39,565 bases of DNA from NCBI GenBank assembly GCA_047620505.1, contig JBLHKS010000049.1, positions 1 to 39,565 of the forward strand. Direction: 5' to 3'. The notes under the pieces were generated by a model. The model saw only the letters and a program-made list of their open reading frames with translations. It was not told the origin of the DNA and ran no database searches. Origin of the DNA: JBLHKS01 sp047620505. Its GTDB lineage: Bacteria; Verrucomicrobiota; Verrucomicrobiia; Verrucomicrobiales; DEV007. This document shows, piece after piece, positions 33,317-39,565 of the stretch; the stretch's first letter is position 1, and each line of letters starts with the position of its first letter. The position numbers and the translations under genes are program-made.

Positions 33317-35068
33317 ATGAAAAAGAAATCAGCGAAGAAAAAGTCCGCCAAGCCAGCAGCTGCTGGGCTCACCAAATCACCTGCGCACCGCAAATTCTCT
33401 GGCCCGATGCTCGACGGCCCGGACCGCGCGCCTAGCCGTGGAATGCTTCACGCCGTTGGGTTCACGCGGGAGGATTTCGAGAAATCGCAGATCGGGATCG
33501 CGTCAACCTGGAGTCAGGTCACGCCCTGCAACGTCCACATTGACAAGCTCGCTGCCGAGTCGTCCAAAGGCGTCAACGCGGCTGGCGGAAAAGCTGTGAT
33601 TTTCAACACGATCACGATTTCTGACGGGATCTCGATGGGGACCGAAGGGATGAAATATTCGCTCGCATCGCGCGAAGTGATCGCGGATTCGATCGAGACC
33701 GTCGCGGGTTGCGAAGGGATGGACGGCATCGTCGCGATCGGCGGCTGCGACAAAAACATGCCTGGCTGCGCGATGGCTCTGGCACGGCTTAATCGGCCGG
33801 GAATCTTCGTTTACGGCGGGACGATCCAGCCTGGCTGCTACAAGGGCAAGGACGTCGACATCGTCTCGATTTTCGAAGCGGTCGGCAAGCATTCGGGCGG
33901 GCTGATCGACGATGAGGAGCTTCAAGGCGTGACCGAATCGGCGATTCCAGGTGCAGGCAGCTGCGGCGGGATGTACACGGCCAACACGATGGCGACTGCG
34001 ATCGAGGCACTCGGAATGAGCTTGCCAAACAGCTCGGCACAGGCGGCGATCGGCGATGAAAAGATGATGGACTGCTTCGACGCCGGAGCGGCGGTGATGA
34101 ACATGATCGCCAAAAACATCAAGCCGCGGGACATCATGACTCGGAAGGCGTTTTTGAACGCGATTACGGTCGTGAATGCGGTCGGCGGATCGACCAATGC
34201 GGTCTTGCACCTCCTCGCGATGGCGCATTGCGCCGAAGTTAAGCTGAGCCTCGACGACTTCACGAAGATCGGCAAAAAGACCCCGATTCTTGCCGATCTC
34301 AAGCCTAGCGGAAAGTACATGATGCAGCGCTTGATCGATATCGGCGGCACAAGGCCGCTGATGAAAATGCTGCTCAAAGAAGGGTTGCTGCACGGTGATT
34401 GCATGACCGTGACCGGCAAAACCGTGGCCGAAAATCTCAAGGGCGTGAAGGCCGGTTACCCGAAAGGGCAGGACGTGGTTCGCAGCTTCAAAAATCCGAT
34501 CAAGAAAGAGGGTAACTTGGTTATTCTCAGCGGAAACCTCGCTCCCGAAGGTGCCGTGGCGAAAATCACGGGCAAGGAAGGCGAAAAATTCGTCGGCACG
34601 GCCCGCTGCTACGACACCGAGGAGAAGGCGATGAAGGCAATTCTCGGCGGCAAGGTCAAAAAAGGCGACGTGGTCGTGATTCGGCGCGAAGGCCCGAAGG
34701 GCGGCCCTGGAATGCGCGAAATGTTGGGGCCGACTGGCGCGATCATGGGCCGCGGTCTTGGTCAGGACGTTGCGCTGATCACCGACGGAAGGTTTTCAGG
34801 CGGGAGCCACGGATTTGTCGTCGGCCACATCACGCCGGAAGCGGATCTCGGAGGGCCGATCGGGCTGCTCAAGGACGGCGATGAAATCACGATCGATGCA
34901 AAGAAGCGCAAGATTGACGTGAAACTCAGCAAAGCCGAATTGAAGCGCCGCAAAACCGCGTGGAAAGCACCGAAGCCACGCTATAAAAAAGGCGTGCTCG
35001 CGAAATACGCCAAACTCGTCAATTCAGCCTCGAAGGGCGCGGTGACGGATCTGGATTTGGATCTCTGA
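33317..35068 (+). CDS. ilvD: Dihydroxy-acid dehydratase
   Basis: This cytoplasmic Fe-S enzyme converts 2,3-dihydroxy-isovalerate and its homologue to 2-oxo acids in valine, isoleucine and leucine synthesis. At 583 residues it has a normal core. Cluster ligands are Cys71 (VTPCNVHID), Cys144 (GGCDKNMPGCAM) and Cys216 (GAGSCGGMYTANTM); the presence of all three suggests a [2Fe-2S]-type enzyme. ISDGISMG (101-108) and GPKGGPGMREML are conserved metal/substrate blocks. The first about 24 residues form a Lys/Ala-rich extension (KKKSAKKKSAKPAAAG) that is not part of the fold. No other branched-chain gene is nearby, and the 126 bp upstream show no leader peptide rich in Val, Ile or Leu. Confidence 0.96.
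   Translation: MKKKSAKKKSAKPAAAGLTKSPAHRKFSGPMLDGPDRAPSRGMLHAVGFTREDFEKSQIGIASTWSQVTPCNVHIDKLAAESSKGVNAAGGKAVIFNTITISDGISMGTEGMKYSLASREVIADSIETVAGCEGMDGIVAIGGCDKNMPGCAMALARLNRPGIFVYGGTIQPGCYKGKDVDIVSIFEAVGKHSGGLIDDEELQGVTESAIPGAGSCGGMYTANTMATAIEALGMSLPNSSAQAAIGDEKMMDCFDAGAAVMNMIAKNIKPRDIMTRKAFLNAITVVNAVGGSTNAVLHLLAMAHCAEVKLSLDDFTKIGKKTPILADLKPSGKYMMQRLIDIGGTRPLMKMLLKEGLLHGDCMTVTGKTVAENLKGVKAGYPKGQDVVRSFKNPIKKEGNLVILSGNLAPEGAVAKITGKEGEKFVGTARCYDTEEKAMKAILGGKVKKGDVVVIRREGPKGGPGMREMLGPTGAIMGRGLGQDVALITDGRFSGGSHGFVVGHITPEADLGGPIGLLKDGDEITIDAKKRKIDVKLSKAELKRRKTAWKAPKPRYKKGVLAKYAKLVNSASKGAVTDLDLDL
33354..33365. repeat. CAGCAGCTGCTG palindrome, copy 13
   Basis: Perfect copy, extended to CCAGCAGCTGCTGG, encoding Pro-Ala-Ala-Ala-Gly in the non-conserved Lys-rich N-terminal extension of IlvD. 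Confidence 0.9.
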
Positions 35069-35199
35069 TCTGGCGATGCCGCGCAGCCGCCTCCGATGAA
35101 TCGAGACCACCGCCTTGCCTTCCCTGAATTCCATATGGGATTTACGAAAAAATCGCGTGTGTTTTTTGAATCCGCCAGTATAGGCAACGGCGATCAGCC

Positions 35200-35228
35200 T
35201 TAAAGTATGAGGTTGATCAAAATATATT
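35200..35228 (+). promoter_or_regulatory. Candidate sigma70-like promoter of the cold-shock gene
   Basis: TTAAAG (35200-35205) and TATATT (35223-35228) are separated by 17 bases, in a clearly AT-rich stretch. The -10 matches 5 of 6 consensus bases, the -35 only 3. The start codon is 16 bases after the -10, giving a leader of about 10 nt without a Shine-Dalgarno. Confidence 0.4.
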
Positions 35229-35244
35229 AGTAGACACAAATCAA

Positions 35245-35439
35245 ATGGCTCAAGGAACGATCAAAAAAATTATCACTGACAAAGGCTTCGGATTCATCGC
35301 TGGCGATGGAGACGACCTTTTCTTCCACCACTCCGCAGTTGTCGGAGAATTCGATGACCTTCAGGAAGGCGATAAAGTGGATTACACCCTCGGACGCGGA
35401 CAAAAAGGTCCATGCGCTGAAAACGTAAAACCTGCATAG
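35245..35439 (+). CDS. Cold-shock domain protein (CspA family)
   Basis: The 64-residue single OB-fold protein has RNP-1 (KGFGFI) and RNP-2 (LFFHHS) and the usual end (GPCAENVKPA). It binds single-stranded RNA/DNA and works as an RNA chaperone in the cytoplasm. It is monocistronic, with its own promoter candidate and a terminator 28 bp downstream. The short unstructured leader differs from the long thermosensing 5' UTR of E. coli cspA, so it may not be cold-regulated in the same way. Confidence 0.95.
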   Translation: MAQGTIKKIITDKGFGFIAGDGDDLFFHHSAVVGEFDDLQEGDKVDYTLGRGQKGPCAENVKPA

Positions 35440-35466
35440 TTCTCAGGAAGACTTTCAAGTTTTGGA

Positions 35467-35503
35467 GGTGAGTTCGGGATTTCCCGGGCTCACCTTCTTT
35501 TTT
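35467..35503 (+). terminator. Rho-independent terminator after the cold-shock gene
   Basis: GGTGAG (35467-35472) pairs with CTCACC (35489-35494); inside, CGGG pairs with CCCG across a small loop and a 2-base mismatch. The stem is followed by TTCTTTTTT. It is the clearest intrinsic terminator in the window. Confidence 0.85.
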
Positions 35504-35557
35504 GTACCTGCCCTGCGATGCTTCAGGGGCCTACTCAGTCCGCAGAGCACTCCGATC

Positions 35558-36940
35558 TCACGCAAAAATCCCGTGAGCGACCTCACCGTAGACATCAGTT
35601 AATCGAAAGTCTCGCCCGGCGTAGCGATGAGTGAGCTGGAGATGGTCGATCCCCAGCAAGTGCAGAATCGTCGCGTGCAGATCGTGCATGTGGACCTTGT
35701 CCTTCACCGCGTAGTAGCCAAATTCGTCCGTCTCGCCGTAAGCGAAACCGCTCTTCACCCCGCCGCCCGCGAGCCACATCGTGAAGCCCTGCGGATTGTG
35801 ATCCCGACCGTTATCGCCCTGGACGATCGGCGTCCGGCCAAACTCGCCGCCCCAGACGATAAGCGTGTCATCGAGAAGCCCGCGCTGCTTCAAATCAGTC
35901 AGCAAACCCGCGATCGGCTTGTCGGCCTTCGCTGCGTTCTTTTCGTGCCCGCCCTTCAAATTCGAGTGCTGATCCCACTCGTTCGGCGTGTTAACCTGGA
36001 TGTAGCGCACGCCTGCTTCGGCAAATCGGCGCGCAAGCAGACACTGCCGACCGTAGTTGTCCGTCGGCTCCTCGCCGATCCCGTAGAGCGCTTTGATGTG
36101 ATCCGGCTCATCGGCAATGTCGATCACCGGCGGAGCGGCTGACTGCATCCGATAAGCAAGCTCCATCGACTGAATCATCCCCTCAACAAGCGGATTCTGC
36201 GTCCTCGCATGATGCTCGCGATTCATCTTCTGCAGAAACGCCAGCTTCTTCGATTGCAGATCAGGCGGAGACTTCGAATCAAGAAAACTGAACGACGCTT
36301 CGGCGTCCAGCTTCCCATTGCGGCCGATCGACGTCCCTTGATGCTCCGCTGGTAAAAACGCCGCCCCGTAATTCCTCGGTCCCCCGTGACTCGCCGATGG
36401 GCTGATGCTCACGTAACCGGGCAGATCCGCATTCTCCGTACCCAACCCGTAGCTGACCCAGGCTCCGACTGACGGACGCACCAAACTATCCGTCCCCGTG
36501 TGGAGCATGCAAACGGCCTGACCATGCGACTGGCCTTTGCTCTGCATCGAACGAATCACACAGAGATCGTCAGCCCGTTTCGCGACCTCCGGAAAAAGCT
36601 CGCTCACCCAAAGGCCTGACTCGCCGTGCTGAGCGAATTCCCAAGGCGAGCCGAGGAGCTTAGCCTTCGTCGTCGCCGTCGGATCCAGATTCTTAGCCGG
36701 CGCGAAAGGCAAGCGCTCGCCACTGCGCTTCTGGAGCTCCGGCTTGTAGTCGAACGTGTCGACATGCGAAGGCCCGCCGTGCATGAAAAGGAAAATCACC
36801 CGCTTCGCACGAGGCATGTGATGCATCTGCCCCGAGTCAGCAGCTGCTAGTCCAGAAAGCGCGAGCGAGCCGAAGCCGCAGGCGGCGCTTTGAAGGGCGC
36901 GGCGGCGTGAAAAGTCGGGAATAGAGCTTGGTAGAGTCAT
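35558..36940 (-). CDS. DUF1501 family exported protein, second paralogue
   Basis: The ATG at 36940 is preferred over 36958 because it stands in front of the Tat-like leader (FSRRRALQSAACGFGSLALSG); 460 residues. Blocks: RVIFLFMHGGPSHVDTFDYKP, LCVIRSMQSKGQSHGQAVCM, ARRFAEAGVRYIQV, VWGGEFGRTPIVQG with GRDHNPQGFTMW, and HATILHLLGID. It is the common PVC form with MHGGPSHVD, which generally pairs with DUF1549/DUF1553 cytochromes, although none is next to it here; instead a TIM-barrel gene lies 49 bp upstream on the same strand. Confidence 0.93.
   Translation of the reverse strand: MTLPSSIPDFSRRRALQSAACGFGSLALSGLAAADSGQMHHMPRAKRVIFLFMHGGPSHVDTFDYKPELQKRSGERLPFAPAKNLDPTATTKAKLLGSPWEFAQHGESGLWVSELFPEVAKRADDLCVIRSMQSKGQSHGQAVCMLHTGTDSLVRPSVGAWVSYGLGTENADLPGYVSISPSASHGGPRNYGAAFLPAEHQGTSIGRNGKLDAEASFSFLDSKSPPDLQSKKLAFLQKMNREHHARTQNPLVEGMIQSMELAYRMQSAAPPVIDIADEPDHIKALYGIGEEPTDNYGRQCLLARRFAEAGVRYIQVNTPNEWDQHSNLKGGHEKNAAKADKPIAGLLTDLKQRGLLDDTLIVWGGEFGRTPIVQGDNGRDHNPQGFTMWLAGGGVKSGFAYGETDEFGYYAVKDKVHMHDLHATILHLLGIDHLQLTHRYAGRDFRLTDVYGEVAHGIFA
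36838..36849. repeat. Near-copy of the palindrome (1 mismatch)
   Basis: CAGCAGCTGCTA; encodes Leu-Ala-Ala-Ala-Asp on the minus strand in the Tat leader of the DUF1501 protein. AGCAGCTGCT is intact. Confidence 0.6.
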
Positions 36941-36989
36941 GAAATTCGATCCGATCAATTCACGGCTGAAAATGGGCAGTCTTTCGAAT

Positions 36990-37898
36990 TCAACCAGCCG
37001 TGAGCAACCGTCTCACCTCGCGCAGGTCCGAGCCGAGCGCATCCGCCGAAGCCAGCGCCTCCGCCTTGTTCGCCGGTCGCAAGTAAGGCGAGTGAATCGA
37101 AATCGGGCCGCTGTAGTTTGAGCGTTTCAGCGATTGGAAGAACGCCTCGCCAACGATCCCCTCCCCCATCGGCACATTCTTCGGCTTCGCACCATCGAAT
37201 ACGAAGTCCTTCACGTAGACCGCCTGCACGCGCGGACGGACCAGGTTGAAGCTCACCGGCCAAGCCGAAGAACCCTCGACCATCGCGTGGCGAATATCAT
37301 AAGCGATCGCGATCTCCGCCGGATCGAGATCCTTCATCAAATAATCCAGATCCCAGATCGGCCCACCGACATTCGAAGCCCCGGCGTGGTTTTGATAGAC
37401 CGCAGTGAGACCGAGTTCGCGGTTCAGCGCCGCCAGATCGGCCAGCTGCGGACGGAGTTCGTCGAGCTGCGCACGGATCGGCTTCTTGAGGTCGTAACGC
37501 AGCCCCCCGAGCCGATAAATCTTGATCCCGAGCCCAGCAGCTGCTCGCAGAGTTGCCTCCGCATGCGGCTGGTCGACGCGCGCGATGCTCGTGGCCATGA
37601 CCAGAATTTCCAGGTCAGTTTTCTTCAACGCGGACACCAAACCAGGCAATTCATCCGCCGCCTTCTCTGGCTCGATCCGTCCACCCTTTCGGACCGTCGC
37701 CTCGATCCCATCAAAGCCGATTTCGGCCAGCAGATCCGCCAACTCCGCAGCGCTGAGCGATTGCAGAGGCTTCTCGAAACAAGCGATCGGATTCGTAGTC
37801 TCGGGGTTGTCAGCAGAGAGCCCGAGCTTCAGTCCTGAAGCAGCGGTGACCGCAGCAGCAACGGACCGCTTGAGAAATGTTCTTCGGATCGTCGGCAT
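36990..37898 (-). CDS. Tat-exported sugar phosphate isomerase/epimerase-like TIM barrel
   Basis: The 302-residue protein has a Tat leader (IRRTFLKRSVAAAVTAASG) and an AP-endonuclease-2/xylose-isomerase-like TIM barrel: FDGIEATVRKGGRIEPE (beta strand with the first Glu), GLTAVYQNHAG, EIAIAYDIRHAMVEG, VQAVYVKDFVF and a SNYSGPISIHSPY ending. These match the metal-binding Glu/Asp/His layout of sugar isomerases and epimerases. Exported versions are frequent in PVC genomes and their substrates are mostly unknown. It probably leads a two-gene unit with the DUF1501 gene. The 286 bp upstream (37899-38184) hold no convincing gene. Confidence 0.9.
   Translation of the reverse strand: MPTIRRTFLKRSVAAAVTAASGLKLGLSADNPETTNPIACFEKPLQSLSAAELADLLAEIGFDGIEATVRKGGRIEPEKAADELPGLVSALKKTDLEILVMATSIARVDQPHAEATLRAAAGLGIKIYRLGGLRYDLKKPIRAQLDELRPQLADLAALNRELGLTAVYQNHAGASNVGGPIWDLDYLMKDLDPAEIAIAYDIRHAMVEGSSAWPVSFNLVRPRVQAVYVKDFVFDGAKPKNVPMGEGIVGEAFFQSLKRSNYSGPISIHSPYLRPANKAEALASADALGSDLREVRRLLTAG
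37535..37546. repeat. Near-copy of the palindrome (1 mismatch)
   Basis: CAGCAGCTGCTC; encodes Arg-Ala-Ala-Ala-Gly on the minus strand. It is the last copy or near-copy before the defence locus; none follows to the window end. Confidence 0.6.
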
Positions 37899-38184
37899 GG
37901 CCCCAACTCTGAATGAACAAAGGGAATTCCGGCAAGCGAAGACTCAGCGAAATGTGACGATCGGCGATTTGTCCTTGCCGATAGGCGCAAGGTTATTGGT
38001 TATCCCTAACCTCATATTATGGATTTGCTGGAAACTCAGCGCTTCGCGATTTTCCCGAACCGAGCGGATTTTGGACGTCCGATCGAAGAGAGTCTCCAAT
38101 CCGCTCCACAATCGCTTCGCGACAAGAGAATCGTCTCCTTCATCCAAGGAGGAATGCGTCGAGGTGGGGAGTCCGTTCGGTATA

Positions 38185-38934
38185 CTACAGACCTTGAATT
38201 CGAGATCCAAAACTCTCCCGAATCATCGCAGCCCAAGGTGCCGAGTCTTCAATTCGAGGGAGAAGCACGGTGTCCCGAACCGCCGACCGGACCTTGTTGG
38301 CAGCTGAATAGGACTCGATCAATTCCAGAGTTGCTTCCGTCTCTTTGTAGTGTTTCCGACGTTGATCCATAAGCAAGCCGTCCTGATCGAGCCCAAATAC
38401 TTCAATAGTAACCCTTCCTCGATGACTTCTATTTCGACGCCTTGGAATGTCTTCGTTCCACTCGACATGATTTTTCGGTTCAGTTGTGTATGGATTAATC
38501 AGCAACGGCCGCTCGCCTGTGATACTGGGATTCTGCGGGAATGCGCGTTTTCCGGGATTCGACAAGGGAAATAGATTCTGTTTATGGGCACCGTCGTTGC
38601 ACTGATCACAGGCAAAGAGGAGATTTTTCCACTCGTAACTCAACCAGAAATATTGAGGTCGCTGCAGCTTATCTCCTCGCGCTTGTCTCCAGCCAGCCTT
38701 AGGCCGGAAGTGTTCGACCACGTCATGCGAAGTAGGATTCAAAGTCTCGCAGTAGGCGCACTTCCAATGCTGCGCTTTCCTCAGCGCCGATTTGACTTCG
38801 ATATGCGCATAGATCGCCCGGTCGGACACGGGAGTCTCCCCAGTTTTCTGCCACTCATTCCAAAGCGCGTTCGTTGCGCCAGTAGCAGCCCGTTTGAGGC
38901 TCGCCGGGATTGGCGGACGGTTTAACTTGATCAT
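38185..38934 (-). CDS. HNH endonuclease of the PtuB / TIGR02646 type (Septu or retron defence effector)
   Basis: The 249-residue protein has C59-x-x-C62 (CAYC), then D-V-V-E-H-F-R-P-K (71-79) and C109-x-x-C112-N113 (LLFACDQCND): a zinc-braced HNH fold. The string V-E-H-F-R-P-K with Y-x-W-L-x-Y-x-W-x-N-L is the hallmark of the PtuB/TIGR02646 nucleases. Known partners are PtuA-like AAA ATPases; together they form the Septu anti-phage system, and in some retrons (Ec78 type) a reverse transcriptase and ncRNA are added. Its ATG overlaps the TGA of the ATPase frame (ATGA at 38931-38934). The local composition is visibly AT-richer than the neighbours, which hints at transfer. Confidence 0.85.
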   Translation of the reverse strand: MIKLNRPPIPASLKRAATGATNALWNEWQKTGETPVSDRAIYAHIEVKSALRKAQHWKCAYCETLNPTSHDVVEHFRPKAGWRQARGDKLQRPQYFWLSYEWKNLLFACDQCNDGAHKQNLFPLSNPGKRAFPQNPSITGERPLLINPYTTEPKNHVEWNEDIPRRRNRSHRGRVTIEVFGLDQDGLLMDQRRKHYKETEATLELIESYSAANKVRSAVRDTVLLPRIEDSAPWAAMIRESFGSRIQGL

Positions 38935-39182
38935 GCTTCCACCAATTCGTGTTCCGCCTGATCCAACGCCTCTTTCAATCCGGTTAACAACTGTTGAGAC
39001 GCCATCAGAGACTCCGGCGGCAGGTTCTCATCCAGCTGCGATTCGATCTCTTCCAATTCAGTTTGTTCTTTCTTAGATATCTTACTCTTTTGGCGAAGCT
39101 GAACTCGTCGTTCTACCAGTAATCTGAACTTTTCCGATCGGGGAGGGAGATCATAAATGCTCTCAAGGATTTGATCGACTCT
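38931..39182 (-). pseudogene. Detached C-terminal tail of the PtuA-like ATPase, after an in-frame TAG
   Basis: Reading on in the same frame past the TAG at 39183-39185, the minus strand gives 83 further sense codons before the TGA at 38931-38933. They begin R-V-D-Q-I-L-E-S-I-Y-D-L-P-P-R-S and continue into a charged helical pair with QKSKISKKEQTELEEIESQL. This is what is expected at the C terminus of PtuA/AAA partners ('W-x-V-D-Q-I-L' then a short coiled coil), and the frame keeps the ATGA junction with the nuclease gene. So the natural gene very probably ran through. No start codon suited to independent translation is near the top of the tail. Confidence 0.7.
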
Positions 39183-39565
39183 CTAACCTGCCGCGTTTTC
39201 GGGTCCGTCAATCACTTCAACTTCTTCGAGCCCATCTTCGCGAGTCTTTCGCTTTAATATGATTAACTTCGCTTCCCCTCCAGTCGCCTGAACGACGATG
39301 GGACTGTGGGCGGAAACAATGAACTGGGTTCTTGGAAACTCAGCGCCGAGAGCGGCCATTGCCTTGCGCTGCCACCGAGGATGCATGTGCAGGTCAAACT
39401 CATCAATAATGACAATCGCCGGTCCATCATCAGGTTCATCCAAATCTGGATAGCTTTCATGCATCCGTTTGATGAAATCCGTCAACCAAGCCGCCATCGT
39501 TCGATATCCCAAAGAAAGGGATGAGAATGGCACTTCTCCCAACGGTGTGGAAAACTTTCTGGATT
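39183..39565 (-). CDS. AAA family ATPase (PtuA-like), C-terminal part; runs off the window and is cut by TAG
   Basis: The frame is open to the window end, so the gene begins outside. The TTG at 39540-39542 is an internal Leu codon. Visible motifs: the ABC-like signature S-L-S-L-G-Y-R-T, Walker B with catalytic Glu and D-loop (AIVIIDEFDLHMHPRWQ), and the switch His (FIVSAHSP). These define the overcoming-lysogenisation-defect/PtuA-like ABC-type ATPases that sense phage and control a nuclease partner. The frame stops at a TAG after V-I-D-G-P-E-N-A-A-G, where homologues go on with Trp and a further 80-90 residues. Confidence 0.85.
   Translation of the reverse strand, partial: SRKFSTPLGEVPFSSLSLGYRTMAAWLTDFIKRMHESYPDLDEPDDGPAIVIIDEFDLHMHPRWQRKAMAALGAEFPRTQFIVSAHSPIVVQATGGEAKLIILKRKTREDGLEEVEVIDGPENAAG

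Noticed and set aside
35138..35173. Possible ilvD terminator (GGATT...AATCC with A/T runs inside)
   Set aside because: The stem depends on bulges and long A/T runs, and the T-run lies inside the stem rather than after it.
4864..37310. HIP1-like octamer GCGATCGC, at least seven times (4864, 5737, 8133, 12077, 12311, 17044, 37303)
   Set aside because: About one is expected by composition, so it is mildly enriched, but GCG, ATC and CGC codons are common here and an 8-mer at this level can follow from codon use. It is not comparable with the 12-mer.
37944..38372. Short ORFs on both strands between the TIM-barrel gene and the HNH gene
   Set aside because: They overlap each other, run into the HNH gene antisense or out of frame, and have no recognisable features.

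Overview
The window looks like a chromosomal segment of a member of the Verrucomicrobiota (PVC group). GC content is roughly 55-58% by eye. It is dense in PVC signature families: DUF1501, DUF1552 and DUF1592-type cytochrome proteins, membrane dehydrogenase/heme-binding proteins, DUF1080 proteins, Tat-exported TIM barrels and formylglycine sulfatases. Planctomycetes are the main alternative. A pseudopilin-like orphan of a kind I associate with Verrucomicrobiota favours that phylum. I see no tRNA, rRNA, CRISPR array, insertion sequence or integrase.

Layout. 1-298 is the tail of a GT4 glycosyltransferase. 306-4434 is a divergent pair: a large secreted heme-binding beta-propeller protein and a sialidase-like protein. 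4492-7687 on the plus strand holds a CobA-HemD fusion, a small secreted protein and a beta-helix protein. 7688-9735 on the minus strand holds a sulfatase and a TPMT-like methyltransferase, divergent from a second large heme-binding protein (9829-12687). 22311 down to 13313 is a minus-strand run of six tightly packed genes (DUF1592, DUF1552, a small secreted protein, a propeller-cytochrome, DUF1080, DUF1501), several joined by ATGA overlaps; a metallophosphoesterase follows. 22373-23485 is RsgA. 23600-25368 holds a tiny repeat-protein ORF, an unknown secreted protein and an SGNH hydrolase. 25372-32629 holds a sulfatase divergent from a DUF1552, DUF1592+PA14, sulfatase operon. 32780-35439 holds a pilin-like protein, IlvD and a cold-shock protein. 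37898-35558 holds a TIM-barrel protein and a second DUF1501. 38185-39565 is the edge of a defence locus: an HNH nuclease of the PtuB/TIGR02646 type plus the C-terminal part of its AAA ATPase.

Most genes encode exported proteins. Taken together they suggest extracytoplasmic breakdown of sulfated or acidic polysaccharides, with heme proteins for electron transfer. Core genes (cobA-hemD, rsgA, ilvD, csp) are scattered between them.

The most striking signal is not a gene. The perfect 12-bp palindrome CAGCAGCTGCTG occurs 13 times in 39.6 kb by my count, where well under 0.01 would be expected from base composition. It is spread over unrelated genes and two intergenic regions, reads in only two of three possible frames (Gln-Gln-Leu-Leu or Ala-Ala-Ala), and is absent from the defence edge. 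It behaves like a genome-wide HIP1-type palindromic word. The second notable signal is an in-frame TAG that splits the PtuA-like ATPase just where a tryptophan codon (TGG) would fit.
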